64,000 bases of DNA from JAGOTP01 sp964567995 (GTDB lineage Bacteria; Patescibacteriota; Patescibacteriia; 2-12-FULL-60-25): NCBI GenBank assembly GCA_964567995.1, contig CAZMOB010000004.1, forward strand, positions 62,001 through 126,000. The letters run 5' to 3'. Below, in pieces: positions 43,776 to 52,800 of this stretch. The notes under the pieces were generated by a model. The model was not told the DNA's origin. It saw nothing but the letters and a program-made list of their open reading frames with translations, and searched no databases. The position numbers were made by a program, and so were the translations under genes. Position 1 is the stretch's first letter. Every line of letters begins with the position of its first letter.

Positions 43776-44456
43776 GGTGGTTGAAGTCGCAGCCGCCGCT
43801 TCGGCGAGCGCTCCATCCAAAACTTTGGCCCAATCGACGTAAGCCATCGCGAACTGACGCTTGCTGTTCACGAAGAACGTCGGGGTCGCGTTGACATTGT
43901 TCGCAAATCCTTCACGAATACTTGCCGCAACCAATCCATCTTGCGCTTTTTGCTCCACACAGGCCTTGAATTGATCCTGATTCAACCCTTCCACCTTTTT
44001 CGCTAAGTTCACGAAGGCTTCAGTTTTGTTGGCCGCCTTCACCCAATCACGTGATTGGAAGAGCTGATCCTGATATTCCCAGAATTTCCCTTGAACCTGC
44101 GCACAACGGGCCGCATTCGCCGAAGGGCGAGCCACGGGATGCATCGTTTCGAGGGGGAAGTCTTTCCAAACGAAGCGAACGCGATCTTTGTAGGTCGAGA
44201 TCACCTGACGCATAATGGAATACGAGGCGGCACAAGCCGGACACTCGAAATCTTCGTACATGTGAACCGTCACAGGTGCGGTTGCTGGCCCCATGACCGG
44301 GTCAGCCGCATCAGAAAAGCTCACGTTTTCGTTCCCGACTCCCGGCGTATCAGACGGAAGACGCGTGAGAAGCAGCACAAGACCGCCAAATAACGCGATT
44401 GTGACAGCGATAATGCCTACGATCAATCCGGTATTGGTATTAGAGGAAGAGTTCAT
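43761..44456 (-). CDS. Membrane-anchored DsbA-family thiol oxidoreductase (CPAC)
   Basis: 231 aa. An N-terminal helix (about 9-31) is followed by a DsbA-like domain with active site CPAC at 72-75 (HMYEDFECPACAAS) and cis-Pro loop NATPTFFVN. The Ala in the dipeptide and the separate promoter of its neighbour suggest distinct redox roles, for example oxidase versus isomerase or electron donor, by inference. It follows lgt by 9 nt; TATAAC lies 8 nt before its ATG. Confidence 0.92.
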   Translation of the reverse strand: MNSSSNTNTGLIVGIIAVTIALFGGLVLLLTRLPSDTPGVGNENVSFSDAADPVMGPATAPVTVHMYEDFECPACAASYSIMRQVISTYKDRVRFVWKDFPLETMHPVARPSANAARCAQVQGKFWEYQDQLFQSRDWVKAANKTEAFVNLAKKVEGLNQDQFKACVEQKAQDGLVAASIREGFANNVNATPTFFVNSKRQFAMAYVDWAKVLDGALAEAAAATSTTSTTP

Positions 44457-44465
44457 AAGAGAAAG

Positions 44466-45221
44466 TTATACGGAAGAGGGTACCACGCGTGACGCACGCG
44501 AGACACACCACACCCCGAGCGCTAACAGCGGGATGGATAAATATTGGGTTGGCGTCAGTCCAAGATAGCGTACATCCTGAACACGGAAGAAATCTAAACA
44601 GATGCGCGTCACTCCCTCAATCAACATATACACACCCAACCAAAACCCGGGACGGCGAGGCTTGCGGTTTAACCAGAGAAAGAGCAGCCCCGTCGCGAAC
44701 CCGATCAACGACAGATACAGGCCCAAATCATGTCGAACCTGACCGTCAGGATAGCGAACACCTAGGGTAAAATGCGTCAGCGTGCCTGGATGATCATGGA
44801 TCAAGAAGCAACCGATGCGGCCAACGCCACACCCCAACGGCAAGCCCCAAATCAAGACATCCGCATATTCAAAGAAAGCAATCTTGCGACGATAGACCGT
44901 CCAGGCAAACACCCCTGCTGCTCCTAAAAAGCCTCCAAAGATCGCATAGCCCGGCGTCCGCGGATCAAGGGCGGCCAGTGGATGAGCTAAATAATAGCCA
45001 GGATTGTAGGCCAAGACATGAAAGATGCGGGAACCAACGAACGCCGCAATAAAAATCCAAAAGGCCAGATCGAGGACCACTCCGGCGTCTAACCCCTTCT
45101 GCTTCGCCCGTCGCCAAGCAATGTACGTGCCTAGCCCATATCCAAGAGCGACGATCGTCCCCCAGACTTGGAGCGAAATTCCGAACAATGGAAAAGTTGT
45201 AGCTCCGATATAGGGCAACAT
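44466..45221 (-). CDS. lgt: Prolipoprotein diacylglyceryl transferase Lgt
   Basis: 251 aa multi-pass membrane enzyme that attaches diacylglycerol to the lipobox cysteine of prolipoproteins. About seven hydrophobic helices. Hallmarks are YAIFGGFLGA, the signature GCGVGRIGCFLIHDHPG (GRIGCF where most have GRIGNF) and RHDLGLYLSLIG. The start follows the HEPN-like gene by 1 nt. Its presence implies that lipoproteins exist in this cell. Confidence 0.9.
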   Translation of the reverse strand: MLPYIGATTFPLFGISLQVWGTIVALGYGLGTYIAWRRAKQKGLDAGVVLDLAFWIFIAAFVGSRIFHVLAYNPGYYLAHPLAALDPRTPGYAIFGGFLGAAGVFAWTVYRRKIAFFEYADVLIWGLPLGCGVGRIGCFLIHDHPGTLTHFTLGVRYPDGQVRHDLGLYLSLIGFATGLLFLWLNRKPRRPGFWLGVYMLIEGVTRICLDFFRVQDVRYLGLTPTQYLSIPLLALGVWCVSRASRVVPSSV

Positions 45222-45222
45222 A

Positions 45223-45720
45223 TTACAGGACGTTCAGTTCACGCAGCGCTCGGCGAAAATCTTCGAGCGTTTCCTTCGTATCTCGATCGCGTAATTCATA
45301 GTCGGTTTCGTGTACTAACCGATTCCGCACACGATGCGCTGGCCAAACGTCACGAATGCCGGGATATTTGTAGCCCGCCATCTTGAGCCGCTCCCCCATT
45401 GTTTCGCCCGGAAAGAGCATCGATTTCAAGACATTGTCGAGCAATTTATCTGCCTCGATCACGGCCATCTTCTGACCCAACCGTCCCTGCTTGGCCGAGT
45501 GCTCGATCTGCTCCCAGAGCTGTTTCACTTTTTGTGGCGAGAGCCCATTCAGTTCTGGCCGTTTCAGTTTTCGCAGCACCCCCGCCAACACGGCCGCTCC
45601 GACGAACAAGGCCAGACCAATCCCTATGATCGTCCCAATCGTACTCGCCGAACCGGCGCTCACCGGCTCAAAGGTCGTTGGAGCGCTTGGCGGTTGCAAG
45701 ACGATTTGCAAGATGATCAT
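45223..45720 (-). CDS. Membrane-anchored HEPN-like protein
   Basis: 165 aa. One hydrophobic helix (about 27-50) is followed by a helical cytoplasmic domain with IEADKLLDNVLKS...MGERLK and, near residue 130, HRVRNRLVHE. The RNRLVH stretch fits the R-N-x3-H motif of HEPN domains, some of which are RNases. The assignment is inference from this motif and helix pattern. The start ATG overlaps the gatA stop (4 nt), so expression is coupled to gatA. Confidence 0.7.
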   Translation of the reverse strand: MIILQIVLQPPSAPTTFEPVSAGSASTIGTIIGIGLALFVGAAVLAGVLRKLKRPELNGLSPQKVKQLWEQIEHSAKQGRLGQKMAVIEADKLLDNVLKSMLFPGETMGERLKMAGYKYPGIRDVWPAHRVRNRLVHETDYELRDRDTKETLEDFRRALRELNVL

Positions 45721-47147
45721 GCGAGCTGTTCAAAGGCGTGGGCGGCGGCAAGTACCAGATCATCCCCCATCTGCGGACCAGTGAGCTGAAGACCGACCGG
45801 CAGCCCTTCGCTCAATCCACATGGAATCGAAATAGCCGGCAATCCAGCCACGCTCACAGAAACCGTAAAGACATCTTGAAGGTACATCGCGAGCGGATCC
45901 GCCGTCTTTTCTCCGAGTTTGAAGGCAACCGTTGGCGATGTTGGGGTCAACAAGAGATCGACCTGTTCAAACGCCTTGGCATAGGCCCGACGAATTTCGG
46001 CCTGAACTTGTCGGGCTTTGACGTAATAGGCATCAAAGTAGCCTTTGGAGAGCGCGTAGGTCCCAATCAGAATTCGACGGCGTACTTCATCCCCTAACCC
46101 TTTGGTACGCGAATCAAGATAGACATCCAAGAGCTGTGCAGCCTGCGAACGATTACCGTAGCGAATCCCATCGAAGCGGGCCATGTTGGAGGAAACTTCG
46201 CAGGGCATGATAATATAATATACCGCCAGCGCTTCATCCACATATGGCACATCGACTTCGACAAATTCAACACCTCGTCGTTCGTAGCGCTTCATCGCTG
46301 CCTCAAGCGCCGCTTTTACGCCGGGCTCGATACCACCCAAAGACCACGCTTGTTTGGGCAAACCGATCTTCAAGCGATCAATCCCCTCAGTCGGATCAAA
46401 GGTAAGAGGCTGCGTCGGACGTGTCGTCTGATCGTGCTCGTCCCGACCCTGGATGATCTCGAGCATAAGCGCCGCATCTTCGACGGTTTTCGTCATCGGA
46501 CCAACCTGATCCAACGAGGAGGCCATCGCGATCGCTCCATAGCGTGAAACGCGGCCATAGGTAGGTTTGAATCCGACCACTCCACAAAAGGAGGCTGGCA
46601 AACGGACCGAGCCACCCGTATCCGTCCCGAGCGAACCCACACACAGATCGGCTGCCAAGGCCGCGCCATTCCCACCAGACGAACCACCCGAGACACGGGT
46701 CAAATCAAGTGGGTTCTTCGTCGGACCGTAGGCCGAGTTTTCGGTCGAGCCACCCATCCCAAATTCATCCAAGTTGGTTTTCCCAATAATAACCGCTCCC
46801 GCTTCGCGCAAGCGGGTTACAACCGTCGCGTCGTAGGGCGCGATATATTTGGAGAGGATATTGGATCCACCAGTCGTGCGCGTGCCTTTCGTGAGCAAGT
46901 TATCTTTCACCGCCACTGGCACTCCATCCAACACACTCAACCGCTCACCGCGCGAACGACGCTCATCCGATGCCTGCGCAGCCACCCGCGCCTCTTCCGG
47001 CATGAACGTGAGATAGGCGTTCAGGTCGTCATTCTGCGCTTCTGCACGCGTCAAATACTCTTCCACGAGCTCTTTGGAAGACAGATCCTTCTTTTCTAGC
47101 GCATCGGCCGCCGTTTTGATGGTCCAGTTTGGAGAAGACAAAGGCAT
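45717..47147 (-). CDS. gatA: GatA, Asp-tRNA(Asn)/Glu-tRNA(Gln) amidotransferase subunit A
   Basis: 476 aa amidase-family enzyme. It releases ammonia from glutamine for the GatCAB conversion of Glu-tRNA(Gln) and/or Asp-tRNA(Asn). The Ser-cisSer-Lys triad is visible: AVKDNLL (Lys near 80), GGSSGGNGAA (cis-Ser near 156) and GTDTGGSVRLPA (nucleophile Ser near 180). It follows gatC by 5 nt; gatB is not in this window. Its presence suggests that Gln-tRNA and/or Asn-tRNA is made indirectly. Confidence 0.97.
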   Translation of the reverse strand: MPLSSPNWTIKTAADALEKKDLSSKELVEEYLTRAEAQNDDLNAYLTFMPEEARVAAQASDERRSRGERLSVLDGVPVAVKDNLLTKGTRTTGGSNILSKYIAPYDATVVTRLREAGAVIIGKTNLDEFGMGGSTENSAYGPTKNPLDLTRVSGGSSGGNGAALAADLCVGSLGTDTGGSVRLPASFCGVVGFKPTYGRVSRYGAIAMASSLDQVGPMTKTVEDAALMLEIIQGRDEHDQTTRPTQPLTFDPTEGIDRLKIGLPKQAWSLGGIEPGVKAALEAAMKRYERRGVEFVEVDVPYVDEALAVYYIIMPCEVSSNMARFDGIRYGNRSQAAQLLDVYLDSRTKGLGDEVRRRILIGTYALSKGYFDAYYVKARQVQAEIRRAYAKAFEQVDLLLTPTSPTVAFKLGEKTADPLAMYLQDVFTVSVSVAGLPAISIPCGLSEGLPVGLQLTGPQMGDDLVLAAAHAFEQLA

Positions 47148-47152
47148 AGCGA

Positions 47153-47452
47153 TTAATCTTTTGGTTTGTCAAAAACGCCTGGCACGCGCAAGAGCTTGTC
47201 AGATCGGTCTGGAAAGGCAGCCTGCAAGTCCTGAAGGAGATCCGGAGCGGACGGGACAGGAATGTCCTGTCGCACGATGGCTTCAGCCGAAATCTCACGC
47301 TCCGCCGACGGAGGTACCTCAACGGACTGTAACCGACCGATATATTCCAAAATGCCCTCTAGTTGTGGCCGGAAGGTTTCGAACGTCTGTTCGTCCATCG
47401 ACAGACGAGACAATTTTGCGAGGTGGAGTAGTTCATCCGTGGTCAGCGACAT
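47153..47452 (-). CDS. gatC: GatC, amidotransferase subunit C
   Basis: 99 aa. It starts LTTDELLHLAKLSRLSMDEQ and ends in the region MPVPS...LLQDLQAAFPDRSDKLLRVPGVF, typical of GatC, the small belt-like subunit that holds GatA and GatB together. It is the first gene of the leftward gatC-gatA-HEPN-like-lgt-dsbA run. Confidence 0.93.
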   Translation of the reverse strand: MSLTTDELLHLAKLSRLSMDEQTFETFRPQLEGILEYIGRLQSVEVPPSAEREISAEAIVRQDIPVPSAPDLLQDLQAAFPDRSDKLLRVPGVFDKPKD

Positions 47453-47471
47453 ATGCCCCTACGGTATCGCA

Positions 47472-47500
47472 TTGCCGATCGAAAGGCCAGTGTGTAGGAT
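47472..47500 (+). promoter_or_regulatory. Possible promoter of the 47.5 kb gene pair
   Basis: TTGCCG (47472-47477), 17 nt, TAGGAT (47495-47500), 28 nt before the ATG at 47529. Confidence 0.35.
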
Positions 47501-47528
47501 AGATCAAAATTCCTCCTAAAAACCTTCA

Positions 47529-47966
47529 ATGAGCCTTCCTATTCGCATCCTCATTTTGATCATTCTGATCGCCTTTATCGCCTGGCGTGTCTGGAGTCGT
47601 TGGCAGGGAGCAAAACAATATGTCGAAGCCGAAGATGACACGCGCGTCGCGTGGAAAGAAGGCTTTCAAACCCTCCAAACGGATGCTCGCTTTTTAAAAC
47701 TCAAGCAGTATGCCGAATCACAAATCAAACTCACGCTCGACGTTCCGACGAATGACGCTTACCGACTCGTCTACGCCACGGTGATGGATGAAAAAGGGAC
47801 AAACTTCGCCCTGCAAGATATCGATCAAGGGACCTTCCTCATTATTTACGTAAAGGGTAAACAAGGACGAAAGCAATTCGCACTCGATCTTCGCGACCAA
47901 TCAATGAGTGCCAATGATCTAGGTGTATTCGCTTTTCAAGCGGTTGTGCCGCCCTGGGCTGGATAG
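47529..47966 (+). CDS. Unknown single-pass membrane protein
   Basis: 145 aa, not recognised. N-terminal helix at about 4-20 (IRILILIILIAFIAWRVW) and a small alpha/beta domain (about 30-140) containing IKLTLDVPTNDAYRLVYATV and a YVKGKQGRKQFALDLR strand pair. Likely cytoplasmic or external depending on orientation, which cannot be told. It is followed after 9 nt by another small membrane protein, so the two are probably co-transcribed. Confidence 0.65.
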   Translation: MSLPIRILILIILIAFIAWRVWSRWQGAKQYVEAEDDTRVAWKEGFQTLQTDARFLKLKQYAESQIKLTLDVPTNDAYRLVYATVMDEKGTNFALQDIDQGTFLIIYVKGKQGRKQFALDLRDQSMSANDLGVFAFQAVVPPWAG

Positions 47967-47975
47967 TTCCAAATC

Positions 47976-48467
47976 ATGCCAGCCATTCAGAAACAATTTG
48001 GTCGGAAGAGTTTTTTCGCAGGAATCGTCATCATGGCTCTGGCCGGTGTTTTGACCGGGCTCACTGTGTATCGGATTATATATCAGACCGGCAAAATTTA
48101 TCTCACCGTCCTCATTGCAGCTCCACCATTATTCTTCATAGGCCTCTATCAACTTTGGAAAAGCCTACGCACAAATGTGTGCAGTCAATGCAAACAGGAG
48201 CTTCGCTTTGGTACCGCAACTCTCTCCCTGAATGTTTCAGATTCAATTGATACACCTTCTCTCACAAAGCACATTGAAGCCGGACGAGTCGCAAAGCAAC
48301 CGAATCCGCCTTATCTCAAGGTAGAATTTGAATTCTGTCCGGCATGTGTTTCGATCGGTACACTCCGTAGCAGCTTCGTGTCAGTCAACGGATCTTCCAA
48401 AGTCCTGCCTGAGCAGGAATTGCAAGGTCCCATCGTAAGAATAATAAAAGATAAACTCTTGTTGTAA
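47976..48467 (+). CDS. Unknown two-helix membrane protein with zinc-ribbon-like cysteines
   Basis: 163 aa. Two hydrophobic helices (about 13-35 and 43-62) are followed by a soluble part with CSQCKQE (about 69-72) and FCPACVS (about 123-126). The two CxxC pairs could hold one zinc ion. No family is recognised. It lies between the 47529 gene and the VanW gene. Confidence 0.62.
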   Translation: MPAIQKQFGRKSFFAGIVIMALAGVLTGLTVYRIIYQTGKIYLTVLIAAPPLFFIGLYQLWKSLRTNVCSQCKQELRFGTATLSLNVSDSIDTPSLTKHIEAGRVAKQPNPPYLKVEFEFCPACVSIGTLRSSFVSVNGSSKVLPEQELQGPIVRIIKDKLLL

Positions 48468-48513
48468 TAGGTACGGCCTCAAGCCGTTGAGAGAGCATCT
48501 CTCCTCTCTTCCT

Positions 48514-49338
48514 ATGCCACGCCGTACCCTTTCCAGCCTGCATCCAGCGTTTTACAAGCTGGCTGTAACGCGTAAACAGCTCGCTCGTCGCCTCATCTGG
48601 CAGCTCGCCAAACACAGATACGCAACCGAGCGCCAGGGAAGCTCCCTTGAATACCGTGTCACTTCGCATCAGTCGTTACTTATACGCAAACTCGGAACGG
48701 TCGAACTACAATTACAGTATAATAAAGTTCACAATCTTAAACTTGCGATCCGCGAAATCGATGGCATCGTCATCAGGCCAGGTCAGACCCTCTCGCTCTG
48801 GCGCTTGATCGGTCCTGCAACGAAAGAACGTGGGTATATGGAAGGGCTGATCCTCTCAAATGGAGCATCCAAAGTCGGGATCGGTGGCGGCCTATGCCAG
48901 CTCGCAAATCTTGTCTATTGGATGGCGCTGCATTCACCGCTCGAAGTAACGGAACGGCACCATCACAGCTTTGATTTGTTTCCGGATTCAGGCCGCACCG
49001 TTCCATTCGGTACAGGCGCTGCCCTCTTCTATAATTACATGGATTTGCAGCTCCATAATCCAACTCAAAACATCTTTCAGCTCCATCTCTGGATGACAGA
49101 TGATCACCTCAAGGGAGAAATTCGAACCGATCAAAAACCGACCCTGTCTTTTTCGATTCTTGAAAAAGAACATCGCTATCTGACCGACGGCACACAAAAC
49201 TATCGCGCAAATGAAATCTGGCGCCAGACACGAAGTCGCGAGACAGGTAACGTGACAGACGAATCGCTCCTCTATAAGAATCGATCTCTCATGAAATATC
49301 AACCGCCAGAAGGGGCAGCTGTAGAACGAGTTACCTAA
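48514..49338 (+). CDS. VanW-family protein
   Basis: About 274 aa from the ATG at 48514 (MPRRTLSSLHPAFYKL). The VanW domain covers most of the protein, with HNLKLAIREIDGIVIRPGQTLSLWRLIGP, the Gly-rich GIGGGLCQLANLVYW and HHHSFDLFPDSGRTVPFGTGAALFYNY. Despite the name from vancomycin-resistance operons, the family's biochemical role is unknown and no resistance is implied. There is no signal peptide. The 3' end overlaps the convergent HExxH gene by 4 nt. Confidence 0.9.
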   Translation: MPRRTLSSLHPAFYKLAVTRKQLARRLIWQLAKHRYATERQGSSLEYRVTSHQSLLIRKLGTVELQLQYNKVHNLKLAIREIDGIVIRPGQTLSLWRLIGPATKERGYMEGLILSNGASKVGIGGGLCQLANLVYWMALHSPLEVTERHHHSFDLFPDSGRTVPFGTGAALFYNYMDLQLHNPTQNIFQLHLWMTDDHLKGEIRTDQKPTLSFSILEKEHRYLTDGTQNYRANEIWRQTRSRETGNVTDESLLYKNRSLMKYQPPEGAAVERVT

Positions 49339-50636
49339 GCTTCCATTTTTTGCCGATTCGCAGCGATATCTTCTAAGAGCTGATTCCAATTTTGCACCGC
49401 TTTAGAGGAAGCGTTTTTGGCTCGTTCTTCGTCGAGCTTCAAATGAATCGATTCTACTAGCTGATCCAAGTGAAGGACCGGCAAGGATTTTGCCGAAGCC
49501 CAACGGATAAGGTCTAACGCTCTCGGAAAAATAGGCTCACCACTTGGCTGTTTAATTGCTGCCTTTACCGCGTCAATTGGATCGGAAGGAATGTGAGAAA
49601 GGTGATACACGAGCTCTTTCACGCTCTCAGCGGTAATCACTACGTGCATCAAAGGAGCAAATGCCTTCGAATCACTTAACGCTAATCGGCACAGATGATA
49701 CTCAAGAGCCTGTATTTCACTAATAAACGTTTTTGCTTGTGCCCGTGCTTCAGACTCTGTCATCCCTTTACTTACCCATTCTTTTTCAACCAGTGAGGCG
49801 ATGCGCTCACGAATGGCTTTATTACCAACCTGCTTCTTCCAATTTAAAAGAGCCGATAACTTGAGTTGCCACTCTTGGGAGATGGCATAGGCGGTAAGTT
49901 CATTGCGCAATCCGCGAAAGCAGATCGCCTGTTCGGAGTTCTCGTATTCCACTTTCATAACAGGATTAAACGCATGTTTATGGAGATCATGAAACAACTC
50001 ATGACGCCTGACCGCGAATTGCAAAGGACCATCATCTGTTGCGCGCAACAAAATAACCCTCTCAATCGTTTCGCGTTCACGAAAAGGTAATACCGCGAGA
50101 ACCTCTTCGTCGATCTGAATAGTCTTACCTCGAGTATTTTCTGGGAATTCTAACTCTTCCTCCCACATATGGCGGTCACGGATCGTGATTATGATCGCAC
50201 CGAAAGGTGTTACTTCAATATCTTCAGGATTTATCCGTGACGGAAGAAACTCTACTAATCCACCGCTTATGCGATCTGCCGCAGACTCTACGCGGCGCAG
50301 CAACTCTTTTCTGCCTACGCGCTTAGTGATTGTGTATTGTCGGAGAAGTACATCTTGAATAAAGACAAGTCGTTTACGCTGATCTTCTGTAAGGCCCCGG
50401 TCTAGAAGAGCTTGAAAGCGCTGCTTAATTGAAGCCTCTTCAAGCCCCTGATCTTGAGAAGTTGCCCATAAAAGATCGTCCACCAACATCTCTCCAAATT
50501 TTGCGTGTTCTTTGTATCTCACTTGTTCAGCCGGAGATACAACGATCTCTCTTGCCGTACCAGAAAAAACGGTCTCAGGTGTTGCCTGTTTTATTTCTTG
50601 CTTCCAGGCGCGCTGTTGTTCAGTGAAACCAGACAT
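49335..50636 (-). CDS. Putative zinc metallopeptidase-like protein (HELFH)
   Basis: 433 aa, no named family. Residues 212-216 are HELFH, an HExxH zinc motif, followed about 30 residues later by RNELTAYA with Glu246 as a candidate third ligand. This HExxH...E pattern is that of gluzincin-like peptidases. Flanking regions are helical and charged, and no signal peptide or membrane helix is seen, so it would act in the cytoplasm. Substrate unknown. It is separated from ligA by 21 nt but downstream of it, so it is probably co-transcribed. Confidence 0.68.
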   Translation of the reverse strand: MSGFTEQQRAWKQEIKQATPETVFSGTAREIVVSPAEQVRYKEHAKFGEMLVDDLLWATSQDQGLEEASIKQRFQALLDRGLTEDQRKRLVFIQDVLLRQYTITKRVGRKELLRRVESAADRISGGLVEFLPSRINPEDIEVTPFGAIIITIRDRHMWEEELEFPENTRGKTIQIDEEVLAVLPFRERETIERVILLRATDDGPLQFAVRRHELFHDLHKHAFNPVMKVEYENSEQAICFRGLRNELTAYAISQEWQLKLSALLNWKKQVGNKAIRERIASLVEKEWVSKGMTESEARAQAKTFISEIQALEYHLCRLALSDSKAFAPLMHVVITAESVKELVYHLSHIPSDPIDAVKAAIKQPSGEPIFPRALDLIRWASAKSLPVLHLDQLVESIHLKLDEERAKNASSKAVQNWNQLLEDIAANRQKMEA

Positions 50637-50657
50637 AGGTAGGAGAATGAAGTATCT

Positions 50658-52736
50658 TTATGAACCTATTTTCTTCAAAAACGCCTCTTCATCCAAAATC
50701 GTCACGCCTAATTTTTGCGCTTTTTCATATTTCGACCCTGGCTCTGCACCGACCACTACGAACGACGTCTTTTTGGAGACACTTTCTCCCACATCTCCCC
50801 CAAGCGCGCGAATTCGCTCCTTAGCGGCTTCACGTCCGATCGAAACGAGCGACCCAGTTAGCACCCAGCTCGTGCCGCTCAGAGGCAAATTGGCACGGTC
50901 TTGAATGACGATGGCCTGTGGTTTGACGTGTGCGAGCAAACGTTCAAGACGAGCTTTTTCCTGAGGATCATTCAGAAATTCGACAATTGCTTCTGCTACC
51001 ACGTCTCCAATCCCATCAATCTGCAGCAAGGCCGCCTGATCCGCCTGACGGAAACGCTCGATCGAACCGAAGGCCCGAGCCAAATCGAGCGCCGTTTCTG
51101 CCCCGACATGTCGAATTCCAAGACCCATCAAGAAGCGTTCAAGCGGCGGCTCACGGTGAACCTGGATCTCTGCCACCAATTTTTTGGCAGAGAGCTCCGC
51201 AAACCCTTCGAGCGGCTCCAAATCACCTGGCACGAGCTCATAGAGATCGGCCGGCTCACGAGCAAGGCCTTCTTGCAGAAGCTGTTCCACAATTTTATCG
51301 CCCAACCCGCGAATATCTAAGGCCGTACGGCTTGCGAAGTGGAGCAATCGCGCCATCTCTTGAGCAAAACAGTTCTTATTGGGACAGATCGTTGCAACCT
51401 CACCCTCGCGACGAAGAACGTCCGCTCCACACATCGGACACTGTTTCGGCATGCGAAAGGCTTTTTCTTTGCCCGTTCGAAGCTTAGGCAACACTTGAAT
51501 CACTTTTGGAATGATGTCCCCGGCTTTTTCGACGATCACCGTATCCCCGATTTTGAGACCAAGACGCTTGATTTCATCCTCGTTATGCAAACTAGCGTGC
51601 GTCACGGTTGTTCCAGCTAAGGTTACCGCATCCATCACCGCTACAGGCGTCAGAGCACCCGTCCGCCCGACGGAGACGCGAATTTCACGCACCACGGTCG
51701 TCCCCTGTTCGGCGGCATACTTCCAAGCCATGGCACCACGCGGAGTCTTCCCAACCACGCCGAGACGCTCGAACAGTGCATCGTTATTCACGTTCACGAC
51801 CAGACCATCGATCTGATAGGGCAACCGATCGCGCTTCTTGCCAATTTCTTCCATGAATTGCTCGACTCCTTCAAGCGTCGCACAAGCGCGTGTCAGCGGA
51901 TTCCCTGGAATCCCAAACAACGTCATGAGCGCATGCGCCTGTTCGTGCTTCGTCAGACCGAAGTCACCAAACAGATGCCAGCCACTAAAAGACAAGCCAC
52001 GCTCAGCAGCCAGCTTTGGATCAAGTTGGCGGATTCCTCCAGCAGCCGCATTCCGCGGATTCGCAAAGGGTTCCTCGCCGCGAGCAAGTAATACTTTATT
52101 TAACTTCTCAAGTTGCTTCCTTAATAAATAGACTTCTCCACGCAATTCGGTCCGGCCACGTAACGCATTTTTTACAAATCCCTTCAGCGGTTCAGGCCGT
52201 TCAAGCTTGTACGTTTTCGCAAATGCATCGACCTCCTGATCCGTTGGTCGTCGTAACTGCAGTGGTAACGCTTCAATCGTACGAATGTTATGCGTGACGT
52301 CCTCGCCGACGCGCCCATCGCCGCGCGTCGCCGCGTAGCTCAAACGCCCATCTTGGTAGACGATCGAGACGGCTAATCCGTCGAGTTTCACCTCAGCAAA
52401 AAAATCAAACACCGCACCAGGCTCAAGGCGCTTCAAACGATCCAACCATTGTTCCGCTTCTTCTCGGTTGAATACATCCTCCAACGAGCGCATGGGAACC
52501 TGGTGCGGAATCTTCACAAACCCCTCGAGCGGCTTCCCGGCCACCCGCTGTGTCGGTGAGTCGGGCGTCACTAAATCGGGATAATCCTGCTCCAATTTGA
52601 ATAGCTCATGCTTCAAAGAATCCAATGCGGCCTCGCTGATCGAAAGCGCATCCAAAACATGGTATTCATAGCGGTATCGATCGATCTCCTGACGGAGAAC
52701 GAGAATACGCTTGGCGGCTTCAGCGTGACTCAACAT
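50658..52736 (-). CDS. ligA: NAD+-dependent DNA ligase LigA
   Basis: 692 aa from the ATG at 52736 (MLSHAEAAKRILVLRQEI); the 80 residues before it in the open frame are not ligase-like. It joins Okazaki fragments and repair nicks. Domains in order: the Ia domain (YRYEYHVLD), the adenylation domain with AEVKLDG (catalytic Lys), the OB fold, a Cys4 zinc finger (CPMC...CPNKNC), tandem helix-hairpin-helix motifs and a C-terminal BRCT domain (LSGTSWVLTGSL). TACACT lies 9 nt before the start. Confidence 0.97.
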   Translation of the reverse strand: MLSHAEAAKRILVLRQEIDRYRYEYHVLDALSISEAALDSLKHELFKLEQDYPDLVTPDSPTQRVAGKPLEGFVKIPHQVPMRSLEDVFNREEAEQWLDRLKRLEPGAVFDFFAEVKLDGLAVSIVYQDGRLSYAATRGDGRVGEDVTHNIRTIEALPLQLRRPTDQEVDAFAKTYKLERPEPLKGFVKNALRGRTELRGEVYLLRKQLEKLNKVLLARGEEPFANPRNAAAGGIRQLDPKLAAERGLSFSGWHLFGDFGLTKHEQAHALMTLFGIPGNPLTRACATLEGVEQFMEEIGKKRDRLPYQIDGLVVNVNNDALFERLGVVGKTPRGAMAWKYAAEQGTTVVREIRVSVGRTGALTPVAVMDAVTLAGTTVTHASLHNEDEIKRLGLKIGDTVIVEKAGDIIPKVIQVLPKLRTGKEKAFRMPKQCPMCGADVLRREGEVATICPNKNCFAQEMARLLHFASRTALDIRGLGDKIVEQLLQEGLAREPADLYELVPGDLEPLEGFAELSAKKLVAEIQVHREPPLERFLMGLGIRHVGAETALDLARAFGSIERFRQADQAALLQIDGIGDVVAEAIVEFLNDPQEKARLERLLAHVKPQAIVIQDRANLPLSGTSWVLTGSLVSIGREAAKERIRALGGDVGESVSKKTSFVVVGAEPGSKYEKAQKLGVTILDEEAFLKKIGS

Positions 52737-52800
52737 AGCTCCAGGAGTGTAGCAGACCGAGCTTTTTCGTAGAACTGAGGAAATTTGATAGAGTACACAT

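Noticed and set aside
48514..49338. Vancomycin-resistance function from the VanW match
   Set aside because: VanW-domain proteins are widespread outside resistance operons, and no van genes are nearby.
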